From positions 124,001 to 188,000 of the forward strand of contig JACAEM010000003.1 in NCBI GenBank assembly GCA_013388855.1: 64,000 bases of DNA, written 5' to 3'. A model generated the notes under the pieces. The model was not told the DNA's origin. It worked only from the letters and a program-made list of their open reading frames with translations, and ran no database searches. The DNA comes from Chloroflexota bacterium. GTDB taxonomy: Bacteria > Chloroflexota > Anaerolineae > Anaerolineales > Villigracilaceae. Position numbers and translations under genes: made by a program. Within the stretch, counting starts at the first letter, position 1; every line of letters begins with the position of its first letter. This document shows positions 1 to 9,200 of this stretch, one piece after another.

Positions 1-1
1 C

Positions 2-319
2 ACATGGGCATTCGGGTTGCAATACCCGGAACGTTTCGCCGCGCTCGTGCCTGTGATGGGTTTCTTTGGCGATTTCTCCGGTTTCTTCGTCCCCGATACT
101 ATCTGTAACTTGAAGGATGTACCTGTTTGGGCATTCCACGGGGCGCAGGACCCTATCGTGCCGCTTTCGGCGGAGGAGGACGTGGTCAATGCGTTGAAAG
201 CCTGCGGCGGCAATGTTCAGTTCACCGTCTACCCGGACGGCGACCATGACATCAGCGGGCGGGTATATAACCATAATCCCGAACTGTTGGAGTGGCTGTT
301 GGCTCAATCGTTGGAATGA
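2..319 (+). CDS. alpha/beta hydrolase (predicted esterase/peptidase), C-terminal fragment
   Basis: The reading frame is open from the left edge, so this is the 3' end of a longer gene. The fragment has the end of a serine-hydrolase fold: the segment WAFHGAQDPIVP carries the usual acid residue (Asp) after a beta strand, and DGDHD carries the usual catalytic His about 32 residues later. This spacing is typical of the phospholipase/carboxylesterase and dienelactone-hydrolase group, in particular the 'predicted peptidase' esterases. The nucleophile serine would lie upstream of the window. A family call is safe, but the substrate cannot be told from this piece. Confidence 0.75.
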   Translation, partial: TWAFGLQYPERFAALVPVMGFFGDFSGFFVPDTICNLKDVPVWAFHGAQDPIVPLSAEEDVVNALKACGGNVQFTVYPDGDHDISGRVYNHNPELLEWLLAQSLE

Positions 320-369
320 CGGCCTGAAAAAATTCTGAGTAAATAACCTTATATTTGAATAAAGAAAGA

Positions 370-402
370 AGGCAGGGATACGGGAATACCGTGCCTCTGC
401 CT
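370..402 (-). terminator. probable terminator of htrA
   Basis: Nested hairpin just after the htrA stop on the minus strand: outer arms 370-375 and 397-402 (AGGCAG/CTGCCT) and inner arms 380-383 and 389-392. Reading on in the minus direction gives a T-rich stretch (TTCTTTCTTTATT). The stem is interrupted, so this is a moderate call. Confidence 0.45.
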
Positions 403-427
403 CTTCAAAATGTTCCTCGAATCTACT

Positions 428-1576
428 TTACGATCGTTTTGCCTCCCCCAATGTGATCTGAACCTGCATTTTCTTTCCATTTCGCAGGATCGTCAGCGTG
501 ATCTGGTCGCCAGGCTGAAAGGTGAAGAGAGTGTTGACGTACGAGTGGGTTTCGTCCAATGCCACATCGCCAACCTTGACGATGATATCGCCCTGCTGCA
601 AGCCCGCCGCGCTGGCAGGACTGTTCTCCACAACCTTCATGATATAAACGCCCCACTCTGCGGGTAGGTTGTACCGGGCGGCGATGTCAGGGGTGATGGG
701 CTGGAAACTGATTCCCATGTACGGGCGGGCGAAGTATCCCTTTTGGATGATTTGTTGGGCGATGGCTTGCGCTGTGTTGACGGGGATGGCGAAGCCAAGT
801 CCCTCCGCCACATCGCCGCTGTTTGTGCTGCGGACGACGAGGGTGTTGATCCCGATCACCTCTCCGGCAAGGTTGACGAGCGGTCCGCCCGAGTTGCCGT
901 GGTTGATTGCCGCGTCGGTCTGGATCAGATCTTCCATTTGGTATCCGTTACCGGTGTCGATCGAACGCCCGGTTGCACTGACCACCCCCACGGTCACGGT
1001 GTTCTTGAAGTTGCCGAGCGGCGACCCGATGGCGATCACCGATTCGCCCGGGTCGAGCGCATCCGAATTCCCCAGGGGAGCGACCGCGGGCACCGCCCCG
1101 TCTGTTTTCAGCACTGCGATATCGGAATACAGGTCGGTGCCGACGATGACGGCCTTTTGCTCAGTGCCGTCTGAAAGGATGATGCTGACTTCCTTTGTGC
1201 CCTCCACCACGTGGTTATTGGTGAGAATGTAACCCTGGTCGCTGATGAAGACGCCGCTTCCACTCACGGTCTGGTCGCCGGTGGGACCGAAGAATGTCAT
1301 CTGACCTGGAATCGTCCCCACGACGGTTACGACCGCCGGCCCAACCCTCTGCACAGACTGGGTGATGGCGGTTTCGATATCCGTGTTGTTGAGGACAAAC
1401 GTCTGGTCGGTGCCCGTATTTTCGGCGGGGAGGATCTCCTGGATGGGTTCAGGCAGGCTGTTCCTTTCCTGGATGGCGCGGTACACTGCCGCGCCGCCCG
1501 CCACCGCTCCACCAAGAGCCGACACACCGGCGACGATACCGATAAACAGTGTGTACAAAACTTTTTTCAATGACAT
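428..1576 (-). CDS. htrA: HtrA/DegP-type serine protease with PDZ domain
   Basis: 382 residues. An N-terminal hydrophobic segment (about residues 5-33) should anchor or export the protein to the cell surface. The trypsin-like domain has the full triad: His122 in TNNHVVEG, Asp152 in YSDIAVLK and Ser229 in GNSGGPL. A single PDZ domain follows (about 280-375, PYMGISF through GDIIVKVGD). Proteins of this family degrade or refold misfolded exported proteins, using the PDZ domain to sense substrate tails. The start is supported by a strong AGGAGG ribosome site 5-6 bases before the ATG. It is transcribed divergently from the GIDE-domain gene. Confidence 0.95.
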   Translation of the reverse strand: MSLKKVLYTLFIGIVAGVSALGGAVAGGAAVYRAIQERNSLPEPIQEILPAENTGTDQTFVLNNTDIETAITQSVQRVGPAVVTVVGTIPGQMTFFGPTGDQTVSGSGVFISDQGYILTNNHVVEGTKEVSIILSDGTEQKAVIVGTDLYSDIAVLKTDGAVPAVAPLGNSDALDPGESVIAIGSPLGNFKNTVTVGVVSATGRSIDTGNGYQMEDLIQTDAAINHGNSGGPLVNLAGEVIGINTLVVRSTNSGDVAEGLGFAIPVNTAQAIAQQIIQKGYFARPYMGISFQPITPDIAARYNLPAEWGVYIMKVVENSPASAAGLQQGDIIVKVGDVALDETHSYVNTLFTFQPGDQITLTILRNGKKMQVQITLGEAKRS

Positions 1577-1673
1577 TTGTGCCTCCTTTATTCCGAAAAA
1601 ATTCTAGCCTCAGAGTATGACAGGCAAATTAAAGAATTGTGTATAAACTGTGTTAAATTTCTGAATCTAAACT

Positions 1674-1679
1674 TATAAT
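1674..1679 (+). promoter_or_regulatory. -10 box for the GIDE-domain gene
   Basis: TATAAT lies about 45 bases before the ATG at 1725. No good -35 is seen 17 bases upstream (TGTTAA). A GGAG ribosome site follows at 1712-1715. The position in the divergent spacer supports the call. Confidence 0.4.
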
Positions 1680-1724
1680 TGAGGCTGGTAAAAGGATGGA
1701 ATCACCCGATGTGGAGTATATGTC

Positions 1725-2453
1725 ATGAGTACCTTTCTGAGTGATCTATTGAACAATGATTTGTCGGTTATCCTGGCAGGTGTATTGGGCGGTTTTCTTG
1801 GATTGCTTTTGTCCTATAAGCTGATTGGCAAAATGATCCGCATGATTGGGACTGCAACCGGCGAAATTTCGTCATTCCTGTCGGAGGAACGGGTCGAAAT
1901 CGCCGGCAAAGCCGATGCGCAGACTACCATCCAGAGTCCCATTACAAAGACCTCGTGCGTGTTGTGGCAGGTCGCAGTGGCGGAAAGACGCAGTTCCGGG
2001 AAAAGTTCCCATTGGGTCACCGTGTTCAGCGATACATCTGTGGCGCCTTTCGACGTGTACGATGGAACTGGTCGGGTGCGGGTGTACCCCAGCCGGAAAA
2101 TGGAAATCTTTCTGAAGGACGATGTGAAAAAATCGTCCGGCGTTTTTTACTCCCTCGACGAACAGACCCAGACGGCGTTGAGCGAACTGGGCGTGAATAC
2201 AAAAGGACTCCTGGGGCTGAACAAGTCCATGCGCGTGCAGGAGCGATACCTCCAACAGGGCGACCAGGTCTATTTACTGGGCAGGATCCTGTCGAATAGG
2301 GAGGGAAAGGTGATGGATACCGACTCCCCCTTGGTCGTCAGCGATCACAGCGAACTTCGGTTGTTGGGCAAATTTGCCGGACAGGTGTTCCTCAATGTCT
2401 TGATCGGCATTGTATCCGGCGCAGCATTGGCGTTCTTTTTTATCAACCGATAG
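1725..2453 (+). CDS. membrane protein with GIDE (MULAN/MAPL-like) domain
   Basis: 242 residues with one hydrophobic helix near each end (about 13-35 and 216-238), so the middle is a soluble or periplasmic domain. That middle part has the pattern of the GIDE domain of human MUL1/MAPL and its bacterial relatives: GKADA, SPITKTSCVLWQ, a HW pair, PFDVYDGTGRVRVYP and a late GDQVYLLGRI. Eukaryotic members add a RING finger; none is present here. The function in bacteria is not known. It lies 30 bases before tmk on the same strand but has its own -10 box upstream. Confidence 0.75.
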   Translation: MSTFLSDLLNNDLSVILAGVLGGFLGLLLSYKLIGKMIRMIGTATGEISSFLSEERVEIAGKADAQTTIQSPITKTSCVLWQVAVAERRSSGKSSHWVTVFSDTSVAPFDVYDGTGRVRVYPSRKMEIFLKDDVKKSSGVFYSLDEQTQTALSELGVNTKGLLGLNKSMRVQERYLQQGDQVYLLGRILSNREGKVMDTDSPLVVSDHSELRLLGKFAGQVFLNVLIGIVSGAALAFFFINR

Positions 2454-2483
2454 ATTGGGAATTCCCGGAGCAATTCATCCAAT

Positions 2484-3095
2484 ATGTTCATCACACTCGA
2501 AGGTCCCGAAGGTTCCGGCAAGACATCGCATATCCCTTATCTTGTGGAATATCTGCGTGAGAAGGGATATGTCGTTTTTCCCACGCGCGAACCAGGCGGC
2601 ACATCCATTGGCGAGCAGATTCGCGAAATCATCCATGATTTGAAAAACGTGGAAATGCACCCGCGCACAGAGACCCTGCTTTATCAGGCGGCGCGCGCCC
2701 AGATCGTGGAACAGGTCATCAAACCGCGGCTGGCGGATGGCGAGATCGTCATTTCAGACCGCTATTATGACTCGACCATCGCCTATCAGGGGTACGGTCA
2801 TCAACAGGACTTGGAGCAGGTCCGCGCATTGGTGAAGTACGCCACGGGCGGCTTGGTCCCGGACTTAACGATCCTTCTTGATCTCGATGTGGAAATCGGG
2901 CTGGGACGAAAGAAAAAGGACAATGAGTGGAACCGCCTCGACGCCTACACCGTGGAATTCCACAAACGCGTCCGCGCAGGATATTTGGAAATGGTGAAGC
3001 AGGAACCGCAACGTTGGGTGACGATGAACGCGGAACAGAAGTGGGATATTGTTCAGGAAGAGTTGAGGAAGGTCATTGTGTCAAGGCTGAAATGA
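2484..3095 (+). CDS. tmk: thymidylate kinase
   Basis: 203 residues, the usual length. It phosphorylates dTMP to dTDP in the cytoplasm for DNA synthesis. The P-loop GPEGSGKT is at residues 7-14, the dTMP-binding TREPGGT follows, and the DRYYDSTIAYQG motif with its catalytic-site residues is in the middle. A LID-like segment (GRKKKDNEWNR) follows. It probably belongs with the next two plus-strand genes, as the gaps are short (27 and 38 bases). Confidence 0.95.
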   Translation: MFITLEGPEGSGKTSHIPYLVEYLREKGYVVFPTREPGGTSIGEQIREIIHDLKNVEMHPRTETLLYQAARAQIVEQVIKPRLADGEIVISDRYYDSTIAYQGYGHQQDLEQVRALVKYATGGLVPDLTILLDLDVEIGLGRKKKDNEWNRLDAYTVEFHKRVRAGYLEMVKQEPQRWVTMNAEQKWDIVQEELRKVIVSRLK

Positions 3096-3122
3096 CCTTG
3101 TATCTCTGAAAGGAAGTGTATC

Positions 3123-3623
3123 ATGGCTGATGAACAATGGATACCCGGAAGCAAAAAAGAGTTAATGTCTGCCATCGAGCGCGAATGGAATGCGCTCATG
3201 GGTGTCGTTGCCAAACTCGATGAAACACAGATGACCGCACCCGATGCAGGCGGCTGGAGCCCGAAGGATAACCTCGCCCACCTTGCCGAATGGATGAACG
3301 TGCTCATGGGCTATCATATCGACCGTCGCCCGGCGCATGAAGTGCTGGGCGTCCCGGAAGAGGTGACGAAGGGCTGGGATATGGAAGTCATCAACCCAGT
3401 GCTGTTCCAGCGCAACCGGGACCGTTCCGCGCAGGATGTGCTGGACAGCCTGAAGCGCCTATACGGCGATTTGACCGCCAAACTGGACGCCATGTCGTTC
3501 GACGACCTGCTCACGCCGCGCCATGCCGATGACCCGGAGAAACGTCCCTTGTTGTTATGGGTTGTAGGAGATACTACGGAGCATTTTGCCGAGCATCGCG
3601 CAACCATCGAGAAAATGCTTTAA
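3123..3623 (+). CDS. DinB/DfsB-like four-helix protein
   Basis: 166 residues, predicted as all-helical. Three histidines sit where DinB-fold proteins bind a divalent metal: His53 (NLAHLAEW), His154 and His158 (EHFAEHRATI). The pattern GGWSPKDNLAHLAEW is close to the ClbS/DfsB branch. Members of this superfamily include thiol-dependent transferases and the colibactin self-protection hydrolase ClbS, but the reaction of this one cannot be told. The start has an AAAGGAAG ribosome site 7 bases upstream. Confidence 0.8.
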   Translation: MADEQWIPGSKKELMSAIEREWNALMGVVAKLDETQMTAPDAGGWSPKDNLAHLAEWMNVLMGYHIDRRPAHEVLGVPEEVTKGWDMEVINPVLFQRNRDRSAQDVLDSLKRLYGDLTAKLDAMSFDDLLTPRHADDPEKRPLLLWVVGDTTEHFAEHRATIEKML

Positions 3624-3661
3624 TATCCCGTTCTACAAACAACTGATCGAAGGAGTAAAAC

Positions 3662-4309
3662 ATGGATCTCAGCAATATTTCGACCATCATCGGCGTTTTG
3701 GGCGCGTATTTTGCGGTTGTTTTTGTGTTGGCTGTCAGTGTGGAAACGATCCTTGAGCCGTTCACTTCCATCCCCTGGCTGCGGAAAAAGCCAAATCCCG
3801 ACGATATCCTCAGCGATATCAAGGAATGGCTGCCCGCTGGTTCCGATGCGGATGCGAAAGCCGCCGCCATTCAAAATTTGACGGCGGAATATAAAGCCAC
3901 CGAGGAGTCCTTGCAAAAGAATGTGCAGGACCTCAAACAGATCGCCGACCAAGCCATCGAGGCGCTTGGGCCCGACAGCAAGGTGACGCAGATTCAGAAG
4001 GACCTTGCGCTGAAGTTCGCCTCCCTGCGGAGGCAATATTCGCTGAGCGAGAAGCGCCGCATCACCATCCTGCGCGTGATCGCTGCCGCCATTGGAATGT
4101 TCATCGCCTGGGAGTTGCAGATCGACACCTTCGATATTCTGGGCGAGTTGTTCCCGCCCGCTGTGCGCGACATCTTAACCCAGCCCAACCTGCAACTTGG
4201 CGGGTCGCTGATCACCGGGCTGGCGGCGAGCGCAGGCAGTTCATTCTGGCATGATCTGCTCTCGCGTGCGCGCAACCTCAAGGAAACAGTCCAGCAGGTG
4301 AGCAGGTAG
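3662..4309 (+). CDS. conserved-looking membrane protein, unknown function
   Basis: 215 residues. A first transmembrane helix lies at about 9-31, followed by a charged stretch with heptad-like leucines (about 60-115, likely coiled coil). A second helix is at about 138-156 (ILRVIAAAIGMFIAWEL), and a C-terminal hydrophobic, glycine-rich segment (GGSLITGLAASAGSSFWHDLL) resembles a re-entrant or third helix. No enzymatic motif was seen. An AAGGAG ribosome site precedes the ATG. The gene ends just before a strong two-way terminator. Confidence 0.7.
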   Translation: MDLSNISTIIGVLGAYFAVVFVLAVSVETILEPFTSIPWLRKKPNPDDILSDIKEWLPAGSDADAKAAAIQNLTAEYKATEESLQKNVQDLKQIADQAIEALGPDSKVTQIQKDLALKFASLRRQYSLSEKRRITILRVIAAAIGMFIAWELQIDTFDILGELFPPAVRDILTQPNLQLGGSLITGLAASAGSSFWHDLLSRARNLKETVQQVSR

Positions 4310-4326
4310 AAATTTGCAGCACGATG

Positions 4327-4358
4327 AACAACCGCCCTTTGCGCGAAGGGCGGTTGTT
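4327..4358. terminator. bidirectional intrinsic terminator
   Basis: A perfect 13-bp stem (4327-4339 with 4346-4358, AACAACCGCCCTT and its complement) with a 6-base loop lies between two convergent genes. It ends 2 bases short of the zinc-ribbon gene's stop codon. T-rich bases follow on the plus strand. Confidence 0.85.
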
Positions 4359-4360
4359 GT

Positions 4361-4744
4361 TTAATCGTCGTTGTTCGTGTCTGCATTACCCAGGTCGGGG
4401 ATTTCTTTTTCGATCTCTTCGGGGGTTTGTCCCTTTTCGAGCCGATCCACCACCTCGTTGAATTCCGGGGGAAGGTCCTCCCCCATTTCCTTTCCCATTT
4501 TACGAATCACCCTGCCCATCGCTTTGGGGTCGTCCTCCATGCCTTCGAAGTCGGAGAAATCGTCCGCCATGGATTCGATACGGCTCTCCTCCGATTTGGC
4601 GATGCGCACCTTGGTCATGCGGCGGCGGACGTTCCTGCTGTTGCAGTGCGCACACGTGACGGCCTTTTTGCCGTACTCGCTGAAGGTCAGGAACACCTCG
4701 AAGCGCTGGGCGCAGTCGTTGCAGATGAAATCGTAGGTGGGCAT
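4361..4744 (-). CDS. FmdB-type zinc-ribbon protein
   Basis: 127 residues. The N-terminus MPTYDFICNDC starts the small zinc ribbon: Cys8, Cys11, Cys31 and Cys34. This is the FmdB/CxxC_CxxC_SSSS family of putative regulatory proteins. After about residue 50 the protein is acidic and disordered-looking, with DLPPEFNEVVDRLEKGQTPEEIEKEIPDL resembling the C-terminus seen in many FmdB proteins. Function is unproven in the family. The -10-like box lies only 6 bases before the ATG, and transcription is divergent from gmk. Confidence 0.85.
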   Translation of the reverse strand: MPTYDFICNDCAQRFEVFLTFSEYGKKAVTCAHCNSRNVRRRMTKVRIAKSEESRIESMADDFSDFEGMEDDPKAMGRVIRKMGKEMGEDLPPEFNEVVDRLEKGQTPEEIEKEIPDLGNADTNNDD

Positions 4745-4750
4745 GGCACA

Positions 4751-4756
4751 ATTTTA
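4751..4756 (-). promoter_or_regulatory. -10 box, probable leaderless start of the zinc-ribbon gene
   Basis: TAAAAT on the minus strand ends 6 bases before the ATG at 4744, so the transcript would begin at or next to the A of ATG. No ribosome site is present between them. Confidence 0.45.
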
Positions 4757-4799
4757 ACGGAATCAGCCGCAGGTGTGGAGAGAGGCGAACTCGCCCGTC

Positions 4800-4808
4800 T
4801 GGTAAAAT
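4800..4808 (+). promoter_or_regulatory. extended -10 box, probable leaderless start of gmk
   Basis: TGGTAAAAT (extended -10 form TGnTAAAAT) ends 6 bases before the ATG at 4815. There is no room for a Shine-Dalgarno sequence. It mirrors the divergent box at 4751-4756. Confidence 0.5.
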
Positions 4809-4814
4809 TCAGCC

Positions 4815-5444
4815 ATGTCTCCCTCCCCCGATTCCGAATTCAATCTCCATCATCCACAACCGTTGCTGATTGTGATTTCAGGTCCGTCCGGTGCGGGCAA
4901 GGACACGGTGATGCAACGCATGAAGGAGCGCGGGCTGCCCTTCCATTTTGTGGTGACAGCGACGACGCGGCCGAAACGCGCCAACGAGACTCACGGCAAG
5001 GATTATTTTTTCGTCTCGAAGGATGAATTTGCGCGCATGATCGATGAGGATGAGTTGATCGAACATGCCATCGTCTACGGCGATTACAAGGGCATCCCGA
5101 AACAACAGGTGCGCGAGGCCTTGGGAAGCGGCAAGGATGTGGTGATGCGGCTCGATGTGCAGGGCGCGGAGACCGTGCGGAAGCTTGCGCCTGAGGCATT
5201 GCTGATCTTCATCACCACCGAGAGCGAGGAGGAACTTGTGCGCCGCCTCGAAACACGCAAAACCGAGACCGCCGATTCGCTTGCCATCCGCATTGCCACG
5301 GCGCGCAAGGAGTTGAAACGTGTGGAGGCGTTCGACTACGTGATCGTGAACCGCGACTTCCACCTCGACGAAACGGTGGATACGATCCGCGCCATTATCG
5401 ATGCGGAGCATCATCGTGTGAAGCCGCGCAAGGTGACGTTGTGA
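4815..5444 (+). CDS. gmk: guanylate kinase
   Basis: 209 residues. It converts GMP to GDP with ATP. The P-loop GPSGAGKDT is at 23-31 (Asp30 replaces the more common Ser/Gly). The GMP-binding TATTRPKRANE and the KDYFFVSKDEF segment follow, and LRLDVQGA is seen as MRLDVQGA. The N-terminus is about 15 residues longer than minimal guanylate kinases. The stop overlaps the rhomboid start by 4 bases (GTGA), so the two are co-transcribed. Confidence 0.95.
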   Translation: MSPSPDSEFNLHHPQPLLIVISGPSGAGKDTVMQRMKERGLPFHFVVTATTRPKRANETHGKDYFFVSKDEFARMIDEDELIEHAIVYGDYKGIPKQQVREALGSGKDVVMRLDVQGAETVRKLAPEALLIFITTESEEELVRRLETRKTETADSLAIRIATARKELKRVEAFDYVIVNRDFHLDETVDTIRAIIDAEHHRVKPRKVTL

Positions 5445-6202
5445 ATCAAGAGCCGCCTCCCACCACGCCGGGATCTGCTTCCGCTCCACAGGTGATTCGC
5501 GTTTCCCTGCCGGTTTCCGCCCCCTATGTGACGTATGCCATCATCGGGGTCACGGTGTTCGTTTATGTATTGCAACTTGCCTCCCAGGCTTACTTCCAAT
5601 TCGACCTCCCGGCGGCGCTCCTGCTCCGGTCAAACGAATTGATCCGCTCCGGGCAGCTTTGGCGTCTGGTCTCCTCCGCTCTGGTGCATGGATCGCTGGT
5701 GCACATCGGTTTCAACATGTATGCCCTGTTTTCGTTTGGCGCAGCCCTTGAACGAACCTTTGGACACGGACGGTTTCTGTTATTGTACGTGGTCGGCGCG
5801 TTCACCGGGAATGTGGTCTCGCTCCTGTTTTCGACGGTGAATTCGCTGGGCGCGTCCACGGCGATCTTTGCCCTGCTCGGTGCGGAGGCGGTCTTCCTGT
5901 TTCAGAATCGTCGGTTGTTTGGCGACCGGGTGAAGAGTGAAATCGGGAACCTGGTCTTTATCGCGGCATTCAACATTTTCATCATCGGGTCGATGCCCGG
6001 CATCGGGAACTGGGGGCACATCGGCGGTCTGCTCGGTGGGCTGATGCTCTCGTGGCTCATCTGCCCGTTATGGGATGTGGAACCGGGCAGGGATGGCAAT
6101 TATCATTTTGTGGATCGTCGTCCCAGGCAGGAGGTAATCGCCGGCGCAGTCGCGGTGGTCTTGTTCTTTGGGGGGGCGGCAGTATGGGGGATTTTGAAGT
6201 AG
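5441..6202 (+). CDS. rhomboid-family intramembrane serine protease
   Basis: 253 residues with about six or seven hydrophobic helices after a soluble proline-rich N-terminus. The catalytic pair is visible: Ser139 in LGASTAIF and His193 in WGHIGGLLGG. The oxyanion-type residues His88 and Asn92 lie in LVHIGFNMYALF. Rhomboids cut substrate proteins within the membrane. The usual GxSG motif reads GAST here; the serine is kept. The start codon is GTG, overlapping the gmk stop. Confidence 0.9.
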   Translation: MNQEPPPTTPGSASAPQVIRVSLPVSAPYVTYAIIGVTVFVYVLQLASQAYFQFDLPAALLLRSNELIRSGQLWRLVSSALVHGSLVHIGFNMYALFSFGAALERTFGHGRFLLLYVVGAFTGNVVSLLFSTVNSLGASTAIFALLGAEAVFLFQNRRLFGDRVKSEIGNLVFIAAFNIFIIGSMPGIGNWGHIGGLLGGLMLSWLICPLWDVEPGRDGNYHFVDRRPRQEVIAGAVAVVLFFGGAAVWGILK

Positions 6203-6223
6203 AAAATAGCGGGTGGAAAATTT

Positions 6224-6261
6224 ATCAGCCACGGTTTCCAAAAATCCGTGGCTGATTTTTT
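6224..6261. terminator. strong intrinsic terminator between convergent genes
   Basis: A perfect 11-bp stem (6224-6234 with 6246-6256, ATCAGCCACGG and its complement) is followed by six T on the plus strand (6256-6261). It terminates the gmk-rhomboid unit and probably also the macroglobulin gene, which stops at 6260. Confidence 0.9.
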
Positions 6262-9200
6262 ACGGCTCGATTTTAAACACCGTGCCTGCACTAGTTCCCT
6301 GCACTTCAGGGAAGAAGGATTGCCAGGCGTGGGCAGGCAGGACGCGATATTCTCCCGCCTGCAATGGGGCGAGGGTGTAGGTCAACGTATAGGTCCCGGC
6401 GGGGAGGTAAGTGGCGGTGTAGAGGATGCCATCATCGCGTATCTGCGGGTCGTTGAACAACCACCAGCCCCAACCGTTGGCAAACGGATACTTGTTGTCA
6501 AATTGGACTTCCACGCTGCCCGCATCGACCCCTTGCTGGCTGGTTTTGAGCGTGCGATTCAACACTTCCATGCCGGCGGGGATGAAGTCCTCGACCAGTA
6601 CGTAGTACGCGTCGTGAGGCAGAGTCAACGTCAGCCGGGCGGTGATTGTCTTATCGGTACCAAGTTTGAGCGTGGAAAGAGGCGTGCAGCCATCCGGCTG
6701 TGCCGGGTCGCAATAGACGCGTTCGATCTGCATCCCGGCACCCAGCGGTTCGACCTCCTCCACCGGGCGGTTGAGCCTCAAGACCGCGTTGTAGTACAGC
6801 CGACCCGGCCCGTCCTCGCGCGTGATGGTCAGCAGGTTGGGCGAGTTGGGCGCGAGATATTCGATCGGCACCTGCGCTTTGACCGGCGTGAGCACCTGCG
6901 CCCCGGCGACATCTCCGTTCGCAAGCGGGCTGCCGTTGAGCGCGGCGTTGAACGAGAAGTCGGCGCTGAGGTCGCCAAAACCGACCATGGCGTTGTTGAG
7001 CGCCATCATTGCCCAGGCGTTCTCGTGACCGATGCCCCACAACCCGTGTGCATCCCGGTGTGCGGTGAGGTAACGTACCGCGTTGAAAACGATCTGGTTT
7101 GCCGGGTCGAGTTGCGCCAGCACATACACCACGACGGCGGTCGTGTACACCGGCGAACCCCGGCTGAAGAGATTTGCCTCGGGCGTTTCCCAGTGTGCGC
7201 TTGAGGATGTTTGGATGGCGTTGGCTTCGAGATTCGAGATAAGGTCATGAATGCGCGGGTCGGCGGGGTTGATTGTGTTGAAGACGGAAGCCAACAGTGC
7301 CGCGCTCGCCGGGCTCAAACGGTCACGCGCCTCGTACAGCGCGTTGAGCGTAGTTTCGCCGGAACTGTTTGCCTGTGCCAGCACGAATTGGATGAACACG
7401 AGGTCGTCCAGTTGCGGCGCGCGCGTGTCGTTATTGACCGTGAAATCCAATTTTTGCAAATAGACTCCCGCGCGTTGCAGTACGCCGTCGTCCACGGCAA
7501 TGCCCGTGCCGCGTGCGCGCAGTAGCCCGAAGAACACATACGCAGTGATGTACGCGTCGCTTTGTTCGCCTTTCCCCCACCAGCTCCAACCGCCATCCTC
7601 GTTTTGCAGATGGATCAAACGGCTGATTCCCGCGCCGACATTCGTCGTCACGCGCTCGGTCAATGCTGGATCGCTCAAGCCTGCGTTGGTCAGGGCGCGA
7701 TAGACTTCCAGATTTGGCAGGAGGTACGAAAGAGTCGCCTCCGCGCTCAGCGACACTTCCGGGATTTCCATCGCCTCCAGCCCGGATAACAAGCTGCCAG
7801 CCAGCGAGGGACTTAATTCCACCTCCAAGCCGCCTCCTGCGGCGGGCGTGAATGTGCGTGGAAACGAAATGATTTCCTGTTGCGACGCCGCGCCGCGCAG
7901 CGCCCCGCCCGAGACGAATGCCTGCGGCGCGGTGTACTGCAAAATGGGAAGCGCCCCCCAGACCGGGCGCGCCGAGTCCTGCAAAGCGGGCGAGCCGCTC
8001 GTCGAGGCGGAAAAGACCAGGTCGGCTGTATCCGCTGGGCCCGCCACGCCCCACCATTCGACGCGCGCACGTCCATTGGCGGGGAGACTCACCTGCCGCG
8101 TGGCTTTTTCCGGTTCGTCTAGCACAAAGCCCTCGCCCTGCAAATTGACGCTGACGCTCAACGGGCCGGACGTGTTGTTGTTGACGATTGCCGCCATCAA
8201 CACGTGGTCGCCCGTCACCAAAAAGCGCGGCGTCACCGGGCGGATGAGCAGTGCCTTGGTCGAAACGATCTCCGTCTGCGCCTGCCCAACCTTGGTGTCG
8301 GTGGTCAAACCGCGCACGTCCACCTGCCAGGTGGTGAGCGAATCGGGCAGGGTCATCGTTGCCTGACCGCGCCCTTCCGAGTTGGTGATGAGCGACGGGT
8401 TCCAATAGGCGGTATCGGGGAACTCCTCGCGCACCACTGTCACATTCTCATCACCGCCGCCGCCCAATCCGCCGGGGAATAGCAGGTTTCGTCCGCTGTA
8501 GACGGCAAGCGAAAGACCGGTCTCGATGCCGAGCGGTTGGTTTTTGTAAAACGCGGGCAGGATGTCCTCTGCGTTCGGGTCCGCCAGCGCCAGCACGGAT
8601 TTGTCCACGACCGCCAGCGAGAATTCTCCCTGCACCGGTTGACCGGCGCTGTCGGTCACCAGTACATCGAAGGTGACGTTGTCGCGTGGTCCCGCCTCGG
8701 CGGGCGTGGAAAGCACCTGTACATTCAATTTCTGCGCGTCCGGCTCAACCGGGAGGTTCACCAGTCCCTGCCGGAAGTCGTTGCCCTGTCCCATCACCGT
8801 CACACTGACATAGACATTCGGCGCATCGTCGGCGGTCAACGGCAGGGAGTATTGTTTCCCGCTCCCGTTGATGAGCAGGACCTCCGCTTTTGAAACGGTG
8901 CCGCGCTCCACGGTCACTAGCGCCAGCGAATTGGTGGGGAACGGGTTTGGGATGAAGATACCAGCGGTCTCGCCCGCTTTATACGACTCTTTATCGGCGG
9001 TAAGTTCGAAGCGCTGGTTTGGCAGGTCGGGCCACGAGGCGGAACCTGCTCCGCCCACCCAGACCAGTGTCTGCGTACGCGCGCCGTCGCCGGAGACCTC
9101 CAGCAGGTACGTTCCCGCGTTCGGCGGGACGAACGACAACCGCGCCTTGCCATCCGTTCCGGTGGCGAGGTTGCTGCTGCTTACCGGCGAATACACAGGT

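Noticed and set aside
6248-7204. 318-codon plus-strand open frame antisense to the macroglobulin gene
   Set aside because: Biased composition typical of an antisense shadow in a high-GC gene; no motif or ribosome site.
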